From NCBI GenBank assembly GCA_014860745.1, contig JACZJC010000064.1:1-64000 (forward strand): 64,000 bases of DNA. Direction: 5' to 3'. The number at the start of each line of letters is the position of its first letter. The first letter of the stretch is position 1. A program made the translations under genes and the position numbers. This DNA comes from Anaerolineales bacterium (lineage in GTDB: Bacteria; Chloroflexota; Anaerolineae; Anaerolineales; Villigracilaceae). Below the pieces are notes generated by a model, which made no database searches, had not been told where the DNA came from, and saw nothing but the letters and a program-made list of their open reading frames with translations. Below are positions 35,504 to 43,862 of the stretch, piece after piece.

Positions 35504-37006
35504 TCACCGCTTCTTTAATTCCTGCAATTTCAACGCCAGTTCAGCCTGTATTTCTTTGTAGTCCTTTTTCCCCGCCGCGTTCAGTAATTCAAACGGGTCG
35601 TTGACCAGGTTGTACAGTTCCACTTCACCGGTAACGTATTCGGTGTATTTCCATGCCTGGGTACGGATGGAATAAAACTCCGGAATCACAGAACCTACGC
35701 CCTGGTCTGTGGGCCAGTGCTCGATCAGGATTTCGTCTCGCCAGTTGGATGCGGGATTCTCGAGCAGGGAGACAATGCTCATGCCGTCCACTGAATCGGG
35801 GATGGTTGCGCCGCCGAGTTCGGCAAACGTGGGGGCGATGTCGATATTTGCCACGAGTTGCGAATCAACCCTTGCTTGATAATACGCGGGTGCATAAACA
35901 ATGAAAGGCACTTTGATGCAGGCTTCATAGGGGCAATTCTTCGATGCCCCAAAACGATGATCGCCAATCGTCAGCCCGTTATCAGACATGTAGACGATGA
36001 TGGTGTTTTGATCGAGTCCCGCTTTTTTTAGCGCGGCAACAATGGATGCAACACCGTCATCCACAGAGAGCAGCGAGCGTAGGATCTGCTTATGGGCAGT
36101 ATCAAGCTCGGTCGGGGAAAGAGGCGATAAATCCCCGATGTAATCGGGTTTGTCACGGATATCCTCTTCGTTGAAATTAGGCGGGCGATAGGGAACCCAA
36201 TCCCAATAATCCGTATCACTGGAACGGAATGCTTCGCGGTGGCGCGGGGCGGAAACATACGGCGAATGCGGGTTGTAGTAACCGATGGCCATAAAGAAAG
36301 GTTCATCGCGCGCTTCGCGGATGAAGGCCAGCGCATTGTTCGTGACAACGTCGGTGCTGAAGTTTTCACGTGAGCGCGGATATTCAACCTCGCTCCCGTT
36401 TTCAGACATGCTGAAATTAAAATAATATTGCAGGTTGCCCGCGTCTTCGTTGGTGTCGAGGTTCTTGCCAAGAAAAGCCTTCCATACATCCCAGCCCGGC
36501 GGCACATACCCGCGCGGTTCGATGTCTTCATAGCCATTCATATACTTGCCAAAATATGCGGTGCGATAGCCCGCCTCCTGAAGCCAGATCGCCACACAAT
36601 CTTCATCGTTAAATTTTGAGGCGCCGCCCCGTGGCAGGGTGTTATTCAGAACCTGATGATTGTGTGCGTATTGTCCGGAGAAAATACTCGCGCGGCTTGG
36701 ACAGCACAAAGGCGTGGTGACAAGACCGTTTTCAAAAACCACGCCATTTGCCATCAATTCATTTTTTACGAACGGCATGTAGTCAACGGTGTGATAGGGC
36801 TGATCGTCTGTGAGGATGAAGATAATGTTTGGGCGGGAATCTTTCAGCCGCTCTGTGGATGCGGGCGATTCAATGTCAATATCCAAAACCGTTGGCGAAT
36901 GGCTGATGACGGGGGTGGGCGGGTTATACGGAATTGATTGACTTGCAGGTGCGCAGGATGCAAGGATGAAGGTAACTATCAATCCAAGGATGATGCTTCT
37001 TTTCAT
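35504..37006 (-). CDS. Sulfatase lipoprotein (type I, formylglycine)
   Basis: 500 aa. Signal peptide with lipobox ILASC; then NIIFILTDDQPYH (metal-binding Asp pair) and the CxPxR motif LCCPSRASIFSG, where Cys101 would be turned to formylglycine. YMSDNGLTIGDH supplies the later metal/sulfate ligands. The subgroup looks like N-acetylglucosamine-6-sulfatase or choline-sulfatase relatives. Coupled by ATGA to the HD gene upstream. No sulfatase-maturing enzyme is in the window. Likely strips sulfate from surface or environmental glycans. Confidence 0.88.
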   Translation of the reverse strand: MKRSIILGLIVTFILASCAPASQSIPYNPPTPVISHSPTVLDIDIESPASTERLKDSRPNIIFILTDDQPYHTVDYMPFVKNELMANGVVFENGLVTTPLCCPSRASIFSGQYAHNHQVLNNTLPRGGASKFNDEDCVAIWLQEAGYRTAYFGKYMNGYEDIEPRGYVPPGWDVWKAFLGKNLDTNEDAGNLQYYFNFSMSENGSEVEYPRSRENFSTDVVTNNALAFIREARDEPFFMAIGYYNPHSPYVSAPRHREAFRSSDTDYWDWVPYRPPNFNEEDIRDKPDYIGDLSPLSPTELDTAHKQILRSLLSVDDGVASIVAALKKAGLDQNTIIVYMSDNGLTIGDHRFGASKNCPYEACIKVPFIVYAPAYYQARVDSQLVANIDIAPTFAELGGATIPDSVDGMSIVSLLENPASNWRDEILIEHWPTDQGVGSVIPEFYSIRTQAWKYTEYVTGEVELYNLVNDPFELLNAAGKKDYKEIQAELALKLQELKKR

Positions 37007-37569
37007 CCCAAATTCCCGACCAGGTCTAATTCAGGCGCGATCTTTCGCATGGCCTGAATGACGTTGCCCACATGCTCCCAAATTTCCACGCCAAGTTCCT
37101 TTGCGGCGTGTTCCATTTCACTGCGGTCTGTGCCGGCGGCGAAGGCCTTGTCTTTCCATTTCTTTTTGACCGAGCTGGCTTCGAGGTCATACAGCGAGCG
37201 GGATGGGCGCACCAGCGCCACGGCGGTGATGAGTCCGGTCACTTCGTCGCAGGCGGCCAGTGTTTTTCTGCGGACGGTATCCCGCGGCACGCCGGTATGA
37301 TCGGCATGACTCAAAATATCCTGGATGACCTCCTCGCTCACGCCCCGCTCGCGCAGGATCGCCGATCCCTTTTGCGGATGCTCTTCCAGAGTGGGGTGGA
37401 TCTCCCAATCGAAATCGTGCAGCAGGCCGAGCAGGCCCCAAAGCTCGATGTCTTCGCCGTATTTTTCTGCATAAAACCGCATCGCAGCTTCCACAGAAAG
37501 CATATGGCGCACCAGGCTTTCACTTTTTACAAATTCACGAACGAGGGCGAGGGCTTCTTCACGCGTCAT
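37003..37569 (-). CDS. HDIG-type HD-domain hydrolase
   Basis: 188 aa. LVRHMLSVEAAM, LLGLLHDFDWEIHPT (HD) and ILSHADHTG give the HD metal site near residues 21, 51 and 88. The family hydrolyses phosphoesters, often of nucleotides. AGGAG precedes the ATG. The gene ends in the start of the sulfatase gene (4-base overlap), so they are co-transcribed although a functional link is not clear. Confidence 0.82.
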   Translation of the reverse strand: MTREEALALVREFVKSESLVRHMLSVEAAMRFYAEKYGEDIELWGLLGLLHDFDWEIHPTLEEHPQKGSAILRERGVSEEVIQDILSHADHTGVPRDTVRRKTLAACDEVTGLITAVALVRPSRSLYDLEASSVKKKWKDKAFAAGTDRSEMEHAAKELGVEIWEHVGNVIQAMRKIAPELDLVGNLG

Positions 37570-37627
37570 TGGGTTCTCCTAAATTAATCGATATCATGGT
37601 CTTTGTGATCTCTGCGGCGAGCTGGGC

Positions 37628-38275
37628 TTAATCGATCGGTTCCATGTCTCCAAGAACAGGCAGGGGTTTTGTGATCATCACATCCCATGCCGCCTGAAAG
37701 TTGGCAAATAACTCACGCGTGTTCCAGTAGATGCGCGAGCGTTTGAGGAAATAACGATTGTTCGCTTCCACGCCTGTGGATTCCACGCCGAACCAGTTGC
37801 ACAGGAACAAGGTGCGCGGCAAATGAAAGGATTGGGTGACGAGGATTGCAGAGTCCACTTGAAAGATGTGCTTTGCGCGATAACAGGTGTCGTAGGTGCG
37901 GCGGCCCGCGTAATCCAGCACGAGATCTTCATTCGGCACGCCGAGGTCGAGCGCGTATTGACGCATGGCTTCGGGCTCATTGTATTCCACGAAGCTGTTA
38001 TCCCCGCTCATCAACAGCTTATCCACTTTGCCTGATTGATACAGTTTCACAGCAGTATCCACGCGGTCGCGCAGCACGGGTCCCGCCGAACCATCCCGCA
38101 GCAAGCCGGCGCCAAACACAATCACCACGCGGGTTGGCCGAACATCTTCGGCGCTGAACGTGCGCGGCGAGGCAAAAAGCAGCACGACGAATTTCGGCAA
38201 AAGCAAAGCGATGATTGCAAACGAACTTAATACAAGTGCAGCGCGCCCTATGACTTTATATATCTTTTTCAACAT
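37628..38275 (-). CDS. SanA/YdcF-like membrane protein (DUF218)
   Basis: 215 aa. One N-terminal TM helix, then VVIVFGAGLLRDGSAGPVLRDRVDTA, DKLLMSGDNS, YNEPEAMRQYALDLGVP and VTQSFHLPRTLFL, the conserved blocks of SanA/YdcF. The family is linked to envelope barrier function and cell-wall precursor handling. TACAAT lies 7 bases before ATG 38275 and there is no Shine-Dalgarno, so a leaderless start is likely. Confidence 0.85.
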   Translation of the reverse strand: MLKKIYKVIGRAALVLSSFAIIALLLPKFVVLLFASPRTFSAEDVRPTRVVIVFGAGLLRDGSAGPVLRDRVDTAVKLYQSGKVDKLLMSGDNSFVEYNEPEAMRQYALDLGVPNEDLVLDYAGRRTYDTCYRAKHIFQVDSAILVTQSFHLPRTLFLCNWFGVESTGVEANNRYFLKRSRIYWNTRELFANFQAAWDVMITKPLPVLGDMEPID

Positions 38276-38310
38276 TCGCGTTATTGTATCAAATCACCTG
38301 GAATATATTC

Positions 38311-38371
38311 GCAGGGGCGACCTGCTCAGCAAGAGTCAGCGTGCCTGATAAAACACGAAGGGTCGCCCCTA
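38311..38371. repeat. Palindromic element with TAGGGGCGACC ends
   Basis: GCAGGGGCGACC (38311-38322) faces GGTCGCCCCTAC (38361-38372). Same GTAGGGGC/GCCCCTAC end type as 21576-21634. The right arm contains the TAG stop of the substrate-binding lipoprotein gene (38369-38371). Confidence 0.75.
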
Positions 38372-39388
38372 CTGGGCATGGCGGGTTATCAAATCCAGCA
38401 GATCCAGGCCCGAAGCCTTCACATATTCAGCGAACTCCGCATAAGCCGCATCCTCCACCACTTGCACCTCGTCGATGCCATAGACGGTTTGCATCGCGGA
38501 CTTGCCTTCGGGCGTGAGCATCAGGTCGATAAACGCGCGCTGGATCACGCGCCGCATTTCAATCGGTAGGGAACTCGCCATGGAAATATTTTCATACGGG
38601 ATGATTTCCGGGATGCGCCAAACGACAATGACCTTGTCGACCACATCGGCATAATCTGCTTCGAGAGCGGGTGATTTGCGTGCGTCGACGAAAGTCGCGC
38701 CGAAATCGCAGATGTCATCCACGTAGACGGCACGCACCACGCTCGGTTGACCGGCAAGGAAGGCCCCGCTTCCCAGCTTGACCTGGGCTTGATTCAGCAA
38801 TCCGAGCGGCACTACATACCCTGACGGAGAAATCTCGTCGCTCCAGCAGGCCTTTTTATTATTGAATTGACTTAACGCCTTGGCTGCGTCTGTCGTGTTT
38901 TCGCCGCGCGCCTCGTCAAAATAGGATGTGAAACCATTCTCGCGATGGGCGATGATCTGCGCTCCGTAGAAAACTTTTCCCTCGCGTATCTTTGCAAGCA
39001 GGGCGGTGACCGAGTCATTCTCCCGGGCGAGCAGATAACCAAACGGCGAAAGCGACCCGATATGGGCATTCCCTTTGTCGAGGGCTTCCACGAGGATTTG
39101 CTCGGTGGCGGGAGCAACCGTCACCACGCGATACCCCGTCCGTTGTTGAATGAAGGACGCTATGACTTCACCCGCCGCGATGGTTTCCTCCCTGGGGCGC
39201 GGGGAAGGGGCCAGGGCGAGGATCAATGGATTTTGTTCGGTGCCAGGCTGGGCCGTGGCAAGAGGCGTCTGCGTGGGAGATGGAGTCGCTACCAGTGTTG
39301 GAATCGGCGTGGGAGTTCCCGATGTCACCTGCAGGGGGAAGGAACATCCAAAAAGAAGGAGGGAAAAAGCTAATAAGACTTTTTTCAT
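38369..39388 (-). CDS. PhnD/SsuA-type substrate-binding lipoprotein
   Basis: 339 aa from ATG 39388, chosen because the signal peptide (LLAFSLLLFGCS, lipobox LFGC) fits there; ATG 39415 is an alternative. A Thr/Pro linker follows, then a type 2 periplasmic binding fold (IAAGEVIASFIQQRTGYRVVTVAPATEQILVEALDKGNAHIGSL pattern) as in phosphonate/phosphite or sulfonate uptake. No ABC permease or ATPase is adjacent, so it may work with a distant transporter or as a sensor. Its stop codon lies in a dispersed repeat. Confidence 0.78.
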   Translation of the reverse strand: MKKVLLAFSLLLFGCSFPLQVTSGTPTPIPTLVATPSPTQTPLATAQPGTEQNPLILALAPSPRPREETIAAGEVIASFIQQRTGYRVVTVAPATEQILVEALDKGNAHIGSLSPFGYLLARENDSVTALLAKIREGKVFYGAQIIAHRENGFTSYFDEARGENTTDAAKALSQFNNKKACWSDEISPSGYVVPLGLLNQAQVKLGSGAFLAGQPSVVRAVYVDDICDFGATFVDARKSPALEADYADVVDKVIVVWRIPEIIPYENISMASSLPIEMRRVIQRAFIDLMLTPEGKSAMQTVYGIDEVQVVEDAAYAEFAEYVKASGLDLLDLITRHAQ

Positions 39389-39457
39389 CTTACAAGACTG
39401 TATGCGCGCAATCATACTGATGTTGCTATAATAAGACAAGTTATTGAAAGGAAAAAA

Positions 39458-40126
39458 ATGAAGAATACGTTTAACACGATCATGTCCATCCTAATTCTGG
39501 CGGTGCTGGCGGCCGGTGTTTATTTTATCGTACAGACGGTGCGCGAAAGCGCGGCGGCGGCCACGGCTCCCTTCCAGCAGATGAATCAGGCCAATCAGGC
39601 ACTGCAGACCCAGGTCTCGCAGTTGGTCAACCCGACCCCCACGATCATACCCGACCCCGTGACTTACATCAATGAGATCCGCGCGCTGGCTCGTTTGGAG
39701 ACCATTCAATACAGCGTGGAGAAGGTGATTACGGCGGAGATCGGACAGGGAACATTCGGTTTTGCGTTTGGTGATAAATTATTGTTTGTGGCGCACGGTA
39801 TTGTGATCGCGGGCATCGACATGGAAAAACTGCAGCCCGGCGATATGCGCATGGATAATGGCGTGCTGTATGTGCGCCTGCCTCCCACCGAAATTTTTAT
39901 TGCCACGCTCGACAATGAAAAATCCTACGTCTACGACCGCGAGACAGGCCTGCTCACCAAAGGAAGTGTGGATCTTGAAACGCTCGCCCGCCAGGCGGCG
40001 GAGGATGAGATCCGCAAGGCCGCGCTGGAGGATGGCATCCTGTTGCAGGGACAACGGAATGCCGAAACCTACCTGCTCAAGTTCTTCAATGCACTGGGAT
40101 TTAAAACAGTGTTGTTCGAGCAGTAG
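39458..40126 (+). CDS. DUF4230 membrane-anchored protein
   Basis: 222 aa with one N-terminal TM helix followed by a DUF4230-like extracytoplasmic domain (RLETIQYSVEKVITAE, LLFVAHGIVIAGIDMEKL, LYVRLPPTEIFIATLDNEKSYVYDRETGLL). The function of the family is unknown. It is divergent from the binding-protein gene with only about 70 bases between starts; the region holds TATTATAG/CTATAATA boxes for both directions. Closed by a strong terminator. Confidence 0.8.
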   Translation: MKNTFNTIMSILILAVLAAGVYFIVQTVRESAAAATAPFQQMNQANQALQTQVSQLVNPTPTIIPDPVTYINEIRALARLETIQYSVEKVITAEIGQGTFGFAFGDKLLFVAHGIVIAGIDMEKLQPGDMRMDNGVLYVRLPPTEIFIATLDNEKSYVYDRETGLLTKGSVDLETLARQAAEDEIRKAALEDGILLQGQRNAETYLLKFFNALGFKTVLFEQ

Positions 40127-40143
40127 TTTTTTGAATACGAATC

Positions 40144-40182
40144 ACCCGCCCCCAAGGACACTATTGGGGGCGGGTTTGTTTT
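40144..40182. terminator. Terminator hairpin
   Basis: ACCCGCCCCCAA / TTGGGGGCGGGT arms with an 8-base loop followed by TTGTTTTG. Ends the DUF4230 gene and faces the converging DUF998 gene. Confidence 0.88.
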
Positions 40183-40194
40183 GTGGGGGCCACC

Positions 40195-40779
40195 CTACGA
40201 TTTGTTTAATCTCAACGCCACCGCTTCATTCCACACCAGAATGGCAAAGAGAAAGATATAAAAGGCCGCGCCTTTAAGTGCGAAGGCAGGGGCGGCCAGT
40301 GCAAGGGTCAGCCAGGTGTAAAGCGAAAAGTTCTTCCATTTATCATTTTGGCGAAAGGCAAAACCCAGCACGATCATGGCGGGGAAGAGGGTAAGGCCGA
40401 GCAGCACGAATGACAGGTCATGTAATCGTCCATGCCAGGTGGCGGGAGTATCTCGAATTGTCGGGTCGGTGGTGAAAGCAAGAGCCGTGAGGGCGAGACC
40501 GGCAAATATAAACAGGGTGGCACCAAGCCTGGAAGCGGGACCCGGCTTGAGGTCCAAAAGGAGGCGGGCGGCGAGCAAGGCCATGAGAATCCCGCTGATG
40601 ATGAAGGTCGCCGTCATGATCCAACCATAGTTTCCGAGGGCGAGTCCGCTGGGCCAGTCGAAGGTCGGGTCGTTAATGGGATGCCAGCCGAGGCTTCTTA
40701 AAAAATCATATTCGACAAATGTGAGGATGATTAAGACGCCTGCAAAAAGAACGGGGCCGATTAAAAGGATTCGTTTCAT
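40195..40779 (-). CDS. DUF998-type integral membrane protein
   Basis: 194 aa with about five to six TM helices. An early loop SLGWHPINDPTFDWPSGLALGNYGW and a central HGRLHDLSF match the DUF998 pattern. Function unknown. It is flanked by hairpins on both sides (40144-40182 and 40791-40819), so it is probably a single-gene transcript. Confidence 0.75.
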   Translation of the reverse strand: MKRILLIGPVLFAGVLIILTFVEYDFLRSLGWHPINDPTFDWPSGLALGNYGWIMTATFIISGILMALLAARLLLDLKPGPASRLGATLFIFAGLALTALAFTTDPTIRDTPATWHGRLHDLSFVLLGLTLFPAMIVLGFAFRQNDKWKNFSLYTWLTLALAAPAFALKGAAFYIFLFAILVWNEAVALRLNKS

Positions 40780-40790
40780 GCATTAATAAT

Positions 40791-40819
40791 AACAGCCCTG
40801 CGGATAACGCAGGGCTGTT
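40791..40819. terminator. Terminator hairpin downstream of the RRM gene
   Basis: AACAGCCCTGCG / CGCAGGGCTGTT, 12-bp perfect stem with a 5-base loop. Minus-strand transcripts of the RRM gene run into it and then ATTATTA. Confidence 0.78.
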
Positions 40820-40853
40820 GATTTCTTTCTATGTTCAGGGCTGGAGATCTTTT

Positions 40854-41159
40854 CTAGTAGCGGTTCCGTCCGCCGCCGTCGCGATTTCTGTCGAAGTTTC
40901 GCGGGCGTTCTTCACGGGGTCGGGCGACATTGACGGTGATTGCGCGTCCCATGAAGTCCTGTCCATTGAACATGCTGATGGCCTTTTGCGCTTCTTCGGA
41001 ACTTGCCATTTCGACAAATCCGAAGCCTTTGGCGCGTCCTGTTGCGCGGTCTTTGATCAGAGCAACAGAGGTGACGTTACCGGCCTGGCTGAAGTGAGCC
41101 TTGAGGTCGTCTTCAGTGGCGGCGTAAGGCAGGTTGCCTACATATAGCTTGTTTTCCAT
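40854..41159 (-). CDS. RRM-domain RNA-binding protein (cold-shock/Rbp type)
   Basis: 101 aa: a single RRM with RNP2 KLYVGNL (residues 4-10) and RNP1 KGFGFVEM (about 44-51), then an Arg/Asp/Gly-rich tail (RPREERPRNFDRNRDGGGRNRY). This is the usual bacterial/cyanobacterial Rbp layout, often induced by cold. The gene stands alone with a terminator behind it. Confidence 0.93.
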   Translation of the reverse strand: MENKLYVGNLPYAATEDDLKAHFSQAGNVTSVALIKDRATGRAKGFGFVEMASSEEAQKAISMFNGQDFMGRAITVNVARPREERPRNFDRNRDGGGRNRY

Positions 41160-41274
41160 CTCTTCTCCAAATGTGTCAACGTTCCAGCCTGAACGTAGGC
41201 GAAGTTTATCATGGATTAATATAAAATGAGAAATAAAAATGGGACGAAATACCGGCCCGCTTCATTCCCAGCTG

Positions 41275-41676
41275 TTACCTGCTCCACCCGCCGTTGGGCA
41301 GCCGCATCACCCCCACATAGACCAGCAAAAGCGCGCCGAGGATGCAAAATAATGTATTGCGAAAGCGGACGTTGTCTGCCGCATTTTTCCAACGCGCTGG
41401 CAGATGTGCCACCACCGCCGCGATGATCATGGTAGTGGCGTGTTCGATGCGGAACATGGGGAATCCTACGCCCGCAAATCCGCTCCACACCATGAGGATG
41501 AGTCCGAGGGTGGCTTGTAAGTCGAGCAGACCGCTGAACCCGGAGGCGAGGCTGCGATCCATGCCTTTGAATTCTCCGCCGCGCAGCCAGCTGTATGCAA
41601 ATTTAAACACTGCAATTAACGCTGCAAGCAAAACCAGCCAGCGCAGGTAGGAGTGGGTGATAAATAAAAAGTTCAT
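41275..41676 (-). CDS. Four-TM membrane protein, cytochrome b-like annotation group
   Basis: 133 aa with four hydrophobic helices. THSYLRWLVLL in helix 1 and EHATTMIIAAVVAHL in helix 3 hold histidines placed as in small proteins often labelled cytochrome b, but heme binding is not demonstrated by any CxxCH motif. Function unknown. Confidence 0.6.
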   Translation of the reverse strand: MNFLFITHSYLRWLVLLAALIAVFKFAYSWLRGGEFKGMDRSLASGFSGLLDLQATLGLILMVWSGFAGVGFPMFRIEHATTMIIAAVVAHLPARWKNAADNVRFRNTLFCILGALLLVYVGVMRLPNGGWSR

Positions 41677-41846
41677 GATGATTTTTCTCCATTTGTATTG
41701 TTTGGAACATTTTCAAGGGATTATACAGCAAGGCACTTCATCCTTTTAATAATGCCCCGGTTGCATCCTGCGCTTTTCCGCTCCTGAAAAAGCGCAGTTT
41801 TTGAGCGCGCTGGGTATAATTTGCGTCGAAACCTATTGGAGGCAAA

Positions 41847-42620
41847 ATGACATACACAACCGTGTTAACCGAAATTCGCGGGCGCGTGGGCATCGTGCAA
41901 TTGAACCGCCCGCAGGCCATGAACGCGTTCAATATTGCCATGCTCGCCGAACTCTTCGACGCGCTCGAAGCATTCGATAAAAACGAGACCATCGCCGCGC
42001 TCATCGTCACCGGCAATGAAAAGGCTTTTGCCGCAGGCGCGGATATCAAAGAGATGGCCGAAGCCACCACCGTTCAAATGATCACCGAAGGGCGCGTGGA
42101 AATTTGGGACCGCATCCGCGGATTGAAGAAACCGGTGATTGCGGCAGTATCCGGCTGGGCTTTGGGCGGCGGGTGCGAGTTCGTGCTTTCGTGTGACATG
42201 GTCATCGCTACCGAGTCCGCAAAGTTCGGCCAGCCGGAAATCACCATCGGCGTCATCCCCGGCGCAGGCGGTACTCAGCGGCTGGCGAGGTTGGTCGGCA
42301 AACATCTTGCCATGGAAATGGTCATCAACAACCGCACGCTCACCGCAAGTGAAGCGCTTCAATTCGGGCTTGCCAATCGCGTCGTCCCCGTCGACGGTTA
42401 TCTCGATGCCGCTGTTGCCTTCGCCGAGGAGATCGCTTCGCGCGCGCCGCTGGCCGTGCGTATGGCAAAGGATGCCGTCAATGCCGCGTTTGAAACCACC
42501 CTCACGGAAGGCCTCAAAACCGAGAAGCGCAATTTCTATCCGCTCTTTGCGACGGAAGATCAAAAGGAAGGCATGCAGGCCTTCATCGAAAAAAGAAAAC
42601 CGAATTGGAAAGGGAAATAG
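41847..42620 (+). CDS. Enoyl-CoA hydratase/isomerase (crotonase family)
   Basis: 257 aa. AFAAGADIKEMAE forms the oxyanion region, and the two catalytic glutamates of true hydratases are in ALGGGCEFVLSCD and FGQPEITIGVIPGAGG. The C-terminus has the usual helical trimer domain. GGAGG precedes the ATG and TATAAT lies at 41815-41820. It hydrates trans-2-enoyl-CoA in fatty-acid or amino-acid breakdown. No other beta-oxidation gene is adjacent. Confidence 0.92.
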   Translation: MTYTTVLTEIRGRVGIVQLNRPQAMNAFNIAMLAELFDALEAFDKNETIAALIVTGNEKAFAAGADIKEMAEATTVQMITEGRVEIWDRIRGLKKPVIAAVSGWALGGGCEFVLSCDMVIATESAKFGQPEITIGVIPGAGGTQRLARLVGKHLAMEMVINNRTLTASEALQFGLANRVVPVDGYLDAAVAFAEEIASRAPLAVRMAKDAVNAAFETTLTEGLKTEKRNFYPLFATEDQKEGMQAFIEKRKPNWKGK

Positions 42621-42674
42621 TCTGGTAGTTCTTAGTTTGATAGTTTGGTGGTTCTTGGGAAGAGGAGAAGTATT

Positions 42675-43033
42675 ATGGCAAAGATTGAACGGTTTGAAGA
42701 TTTGCAAAGTTGGCAAAAGGCACGTCAACTTACCAATTTGATTTACGATTTTACCGAACAGTCAAAGTTTGCCAAAGATTTTCACTTAAAAGGCCAGATG
42801 CAAGATGCGGTTGGTTCGATCATGCACAATATTGCCGAAGGGTTTGATGCTGGAACAAATCCTGAATTTATTCGCTTCCTTAAAATTTCAAGGCGTTCTG
42901 CCAGCGAAGCAAATATATCACCCCAAATGAACTTACTTCCGCTTACGGCCTGGCAACCGAAACCAAACGCCTTGTCAACGGTATGATCGCATACCTAAGA
43001 AAATCCAAACCTCCAAAACTACCAAACAAATAA
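42675..43033 (+). pseudogene. Four-helix-bundle (23S rRNA IVP-like) gene, frameshifted
   Basis: From ATG 42675 (GAGGAG upstream) the frame gives a typical start FEDLQSWQKARQLTNLIYDFTE and AVGSIMHNIAEGFDAGTNPEF up to RRSASEA. There it breaks; in the next frame YITPNELTSAYGLATETKRLVNG continues to stop TAA 43031-43033. The expected xSQLYVALD-type segment is missing, so a small deletion caused the shift. It is flanked by repeated AGTTTGGTGGTTCTT / AAACTACCAAAC stretches, as often seen around this family. Confidence 0.78.
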
Positions 43034-43054
43034 CTATCCAACTACAAAACTGCC

Positions 43055-43816
43055 ATGCTTAAATCTGCTCTTTCCAAATTGGGTATGGGCAAACACCCGG
43101 TCATTGCCCATGCTTCCCTGCGCGCCTTCGGTTCCGTGAGCGCGGAGGCCATGCTTGGCGCATTGCTTGAATCCACGCGCGGAATCATCATGCCGTCCTT
43201 CACCTACAAGACCATGTTGAATCCGAATGTGGGGCCTCCGCAAAATGGGATCTCCTACGGCAGCCAAACGGACTTGAATAAAATGGCTGAGCCTTTCCAC
43301 CCTGATATGCCCGTGGACCCGACGATGGGCGTACTGCCCGAAGTGCTGCGAAAGCATCCCAAAGCAAAACGCTCCCTGCATCCCATTCAATCCTTTGCGG
43401 GCATCAACGCGGATGCGATCATCAACTCTCAAACCATTTATGAACCGTTCGCACCCATTGCCGCGCTTGCCGAACAGGATGGCTGGGTGCTATTGCTGGG
43501 CGTGGACCATCGCGTCAACACCAGCATTCATTATGGGGAGAAGCTGGCGGGACGTTTGCAATTTATCCGCTGGGCGCTGACGCACGACAAAGTGGTGGAA
43601 TGCCCCGGCTTTCCCGGCGATTCGGAGGGTTTCAACGCCATCACCCCCGATGTGGAAAAATATACGCGCCGAGTCGAAGTCAACGGCGCGCTGGTGCAGG
43701 CGGTACACTTGAAAAGTTTACTCAATGCAGTGGTGGAAAAAATACACAACAATCCATTCGCGTTGTTGTGCGGCAGGTCCGATTGCGAACGCTGTGAAGC
43801 TGTGCGATACGGATAA
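43055..43816 (+). CDS. AAC(3)-family N-acetyltransferase
   Basis: 253 aa of the Antibiotic_NAT fold. IAHASLRAFG, MPSFTY, PTMGVLPEVLR, KRSLHPIQSFAGIN (S-x-HP-x-SF) and LLLGVDHRVNTSIHYGE are the family blocks, with the catalytic His/Glu region intact. Family members acetylate aminoglycosides at N3, but many chromosomal copies have other substrates, so resistance should not be assumed. No Shine-Dalgarno is seen. The gene follows directly after the IVP-like pseudogene. Confidence 0.85.
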   Translation: MLKSALSKLGMGKHPVIAHASLRAFGSVSAEAMLGALLESTRGIIMPSFTYKTMLNPNVGPPQNGISYGSQTDLNKMAEPFHPDMPVDPTMGVLPEVLRKHPKAKRSLHPIQSFAGINADAIINSQTIYEPFAPIAALAEQDGWVLLLGVDHRVNTSIHYGEKLAGRLQFIRWALTHDKVVECPGFPGDSEGFNAITPDVEKYTRRVEVNGALVQAVHLKSLLNAVVEKIHNNPFALLCGRSDCERCEAVRYG

Positions 43817-43827
43817 TGCGCGTCACG

Positions 43828-43862
43828 CGCAGGGAGGAGCGAGTCTCCTCCCTGCGGATTTT
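43828..43862. terminator. Terminator between convergent genes
   Basis: CGCAGGGAGGAG / CTCCTCCCTGCG stem (43828-43839, 43845-43856) with a CGAGT loop and GATTTTAT after it. Confidence 0.85.

Noticed and set aside
43055-43816. Aminoglycoside resistance gene
   Set aside because: The fold is that of AAC(3), but many chromosomal members have no resistance role; no other sign of a resistance island.
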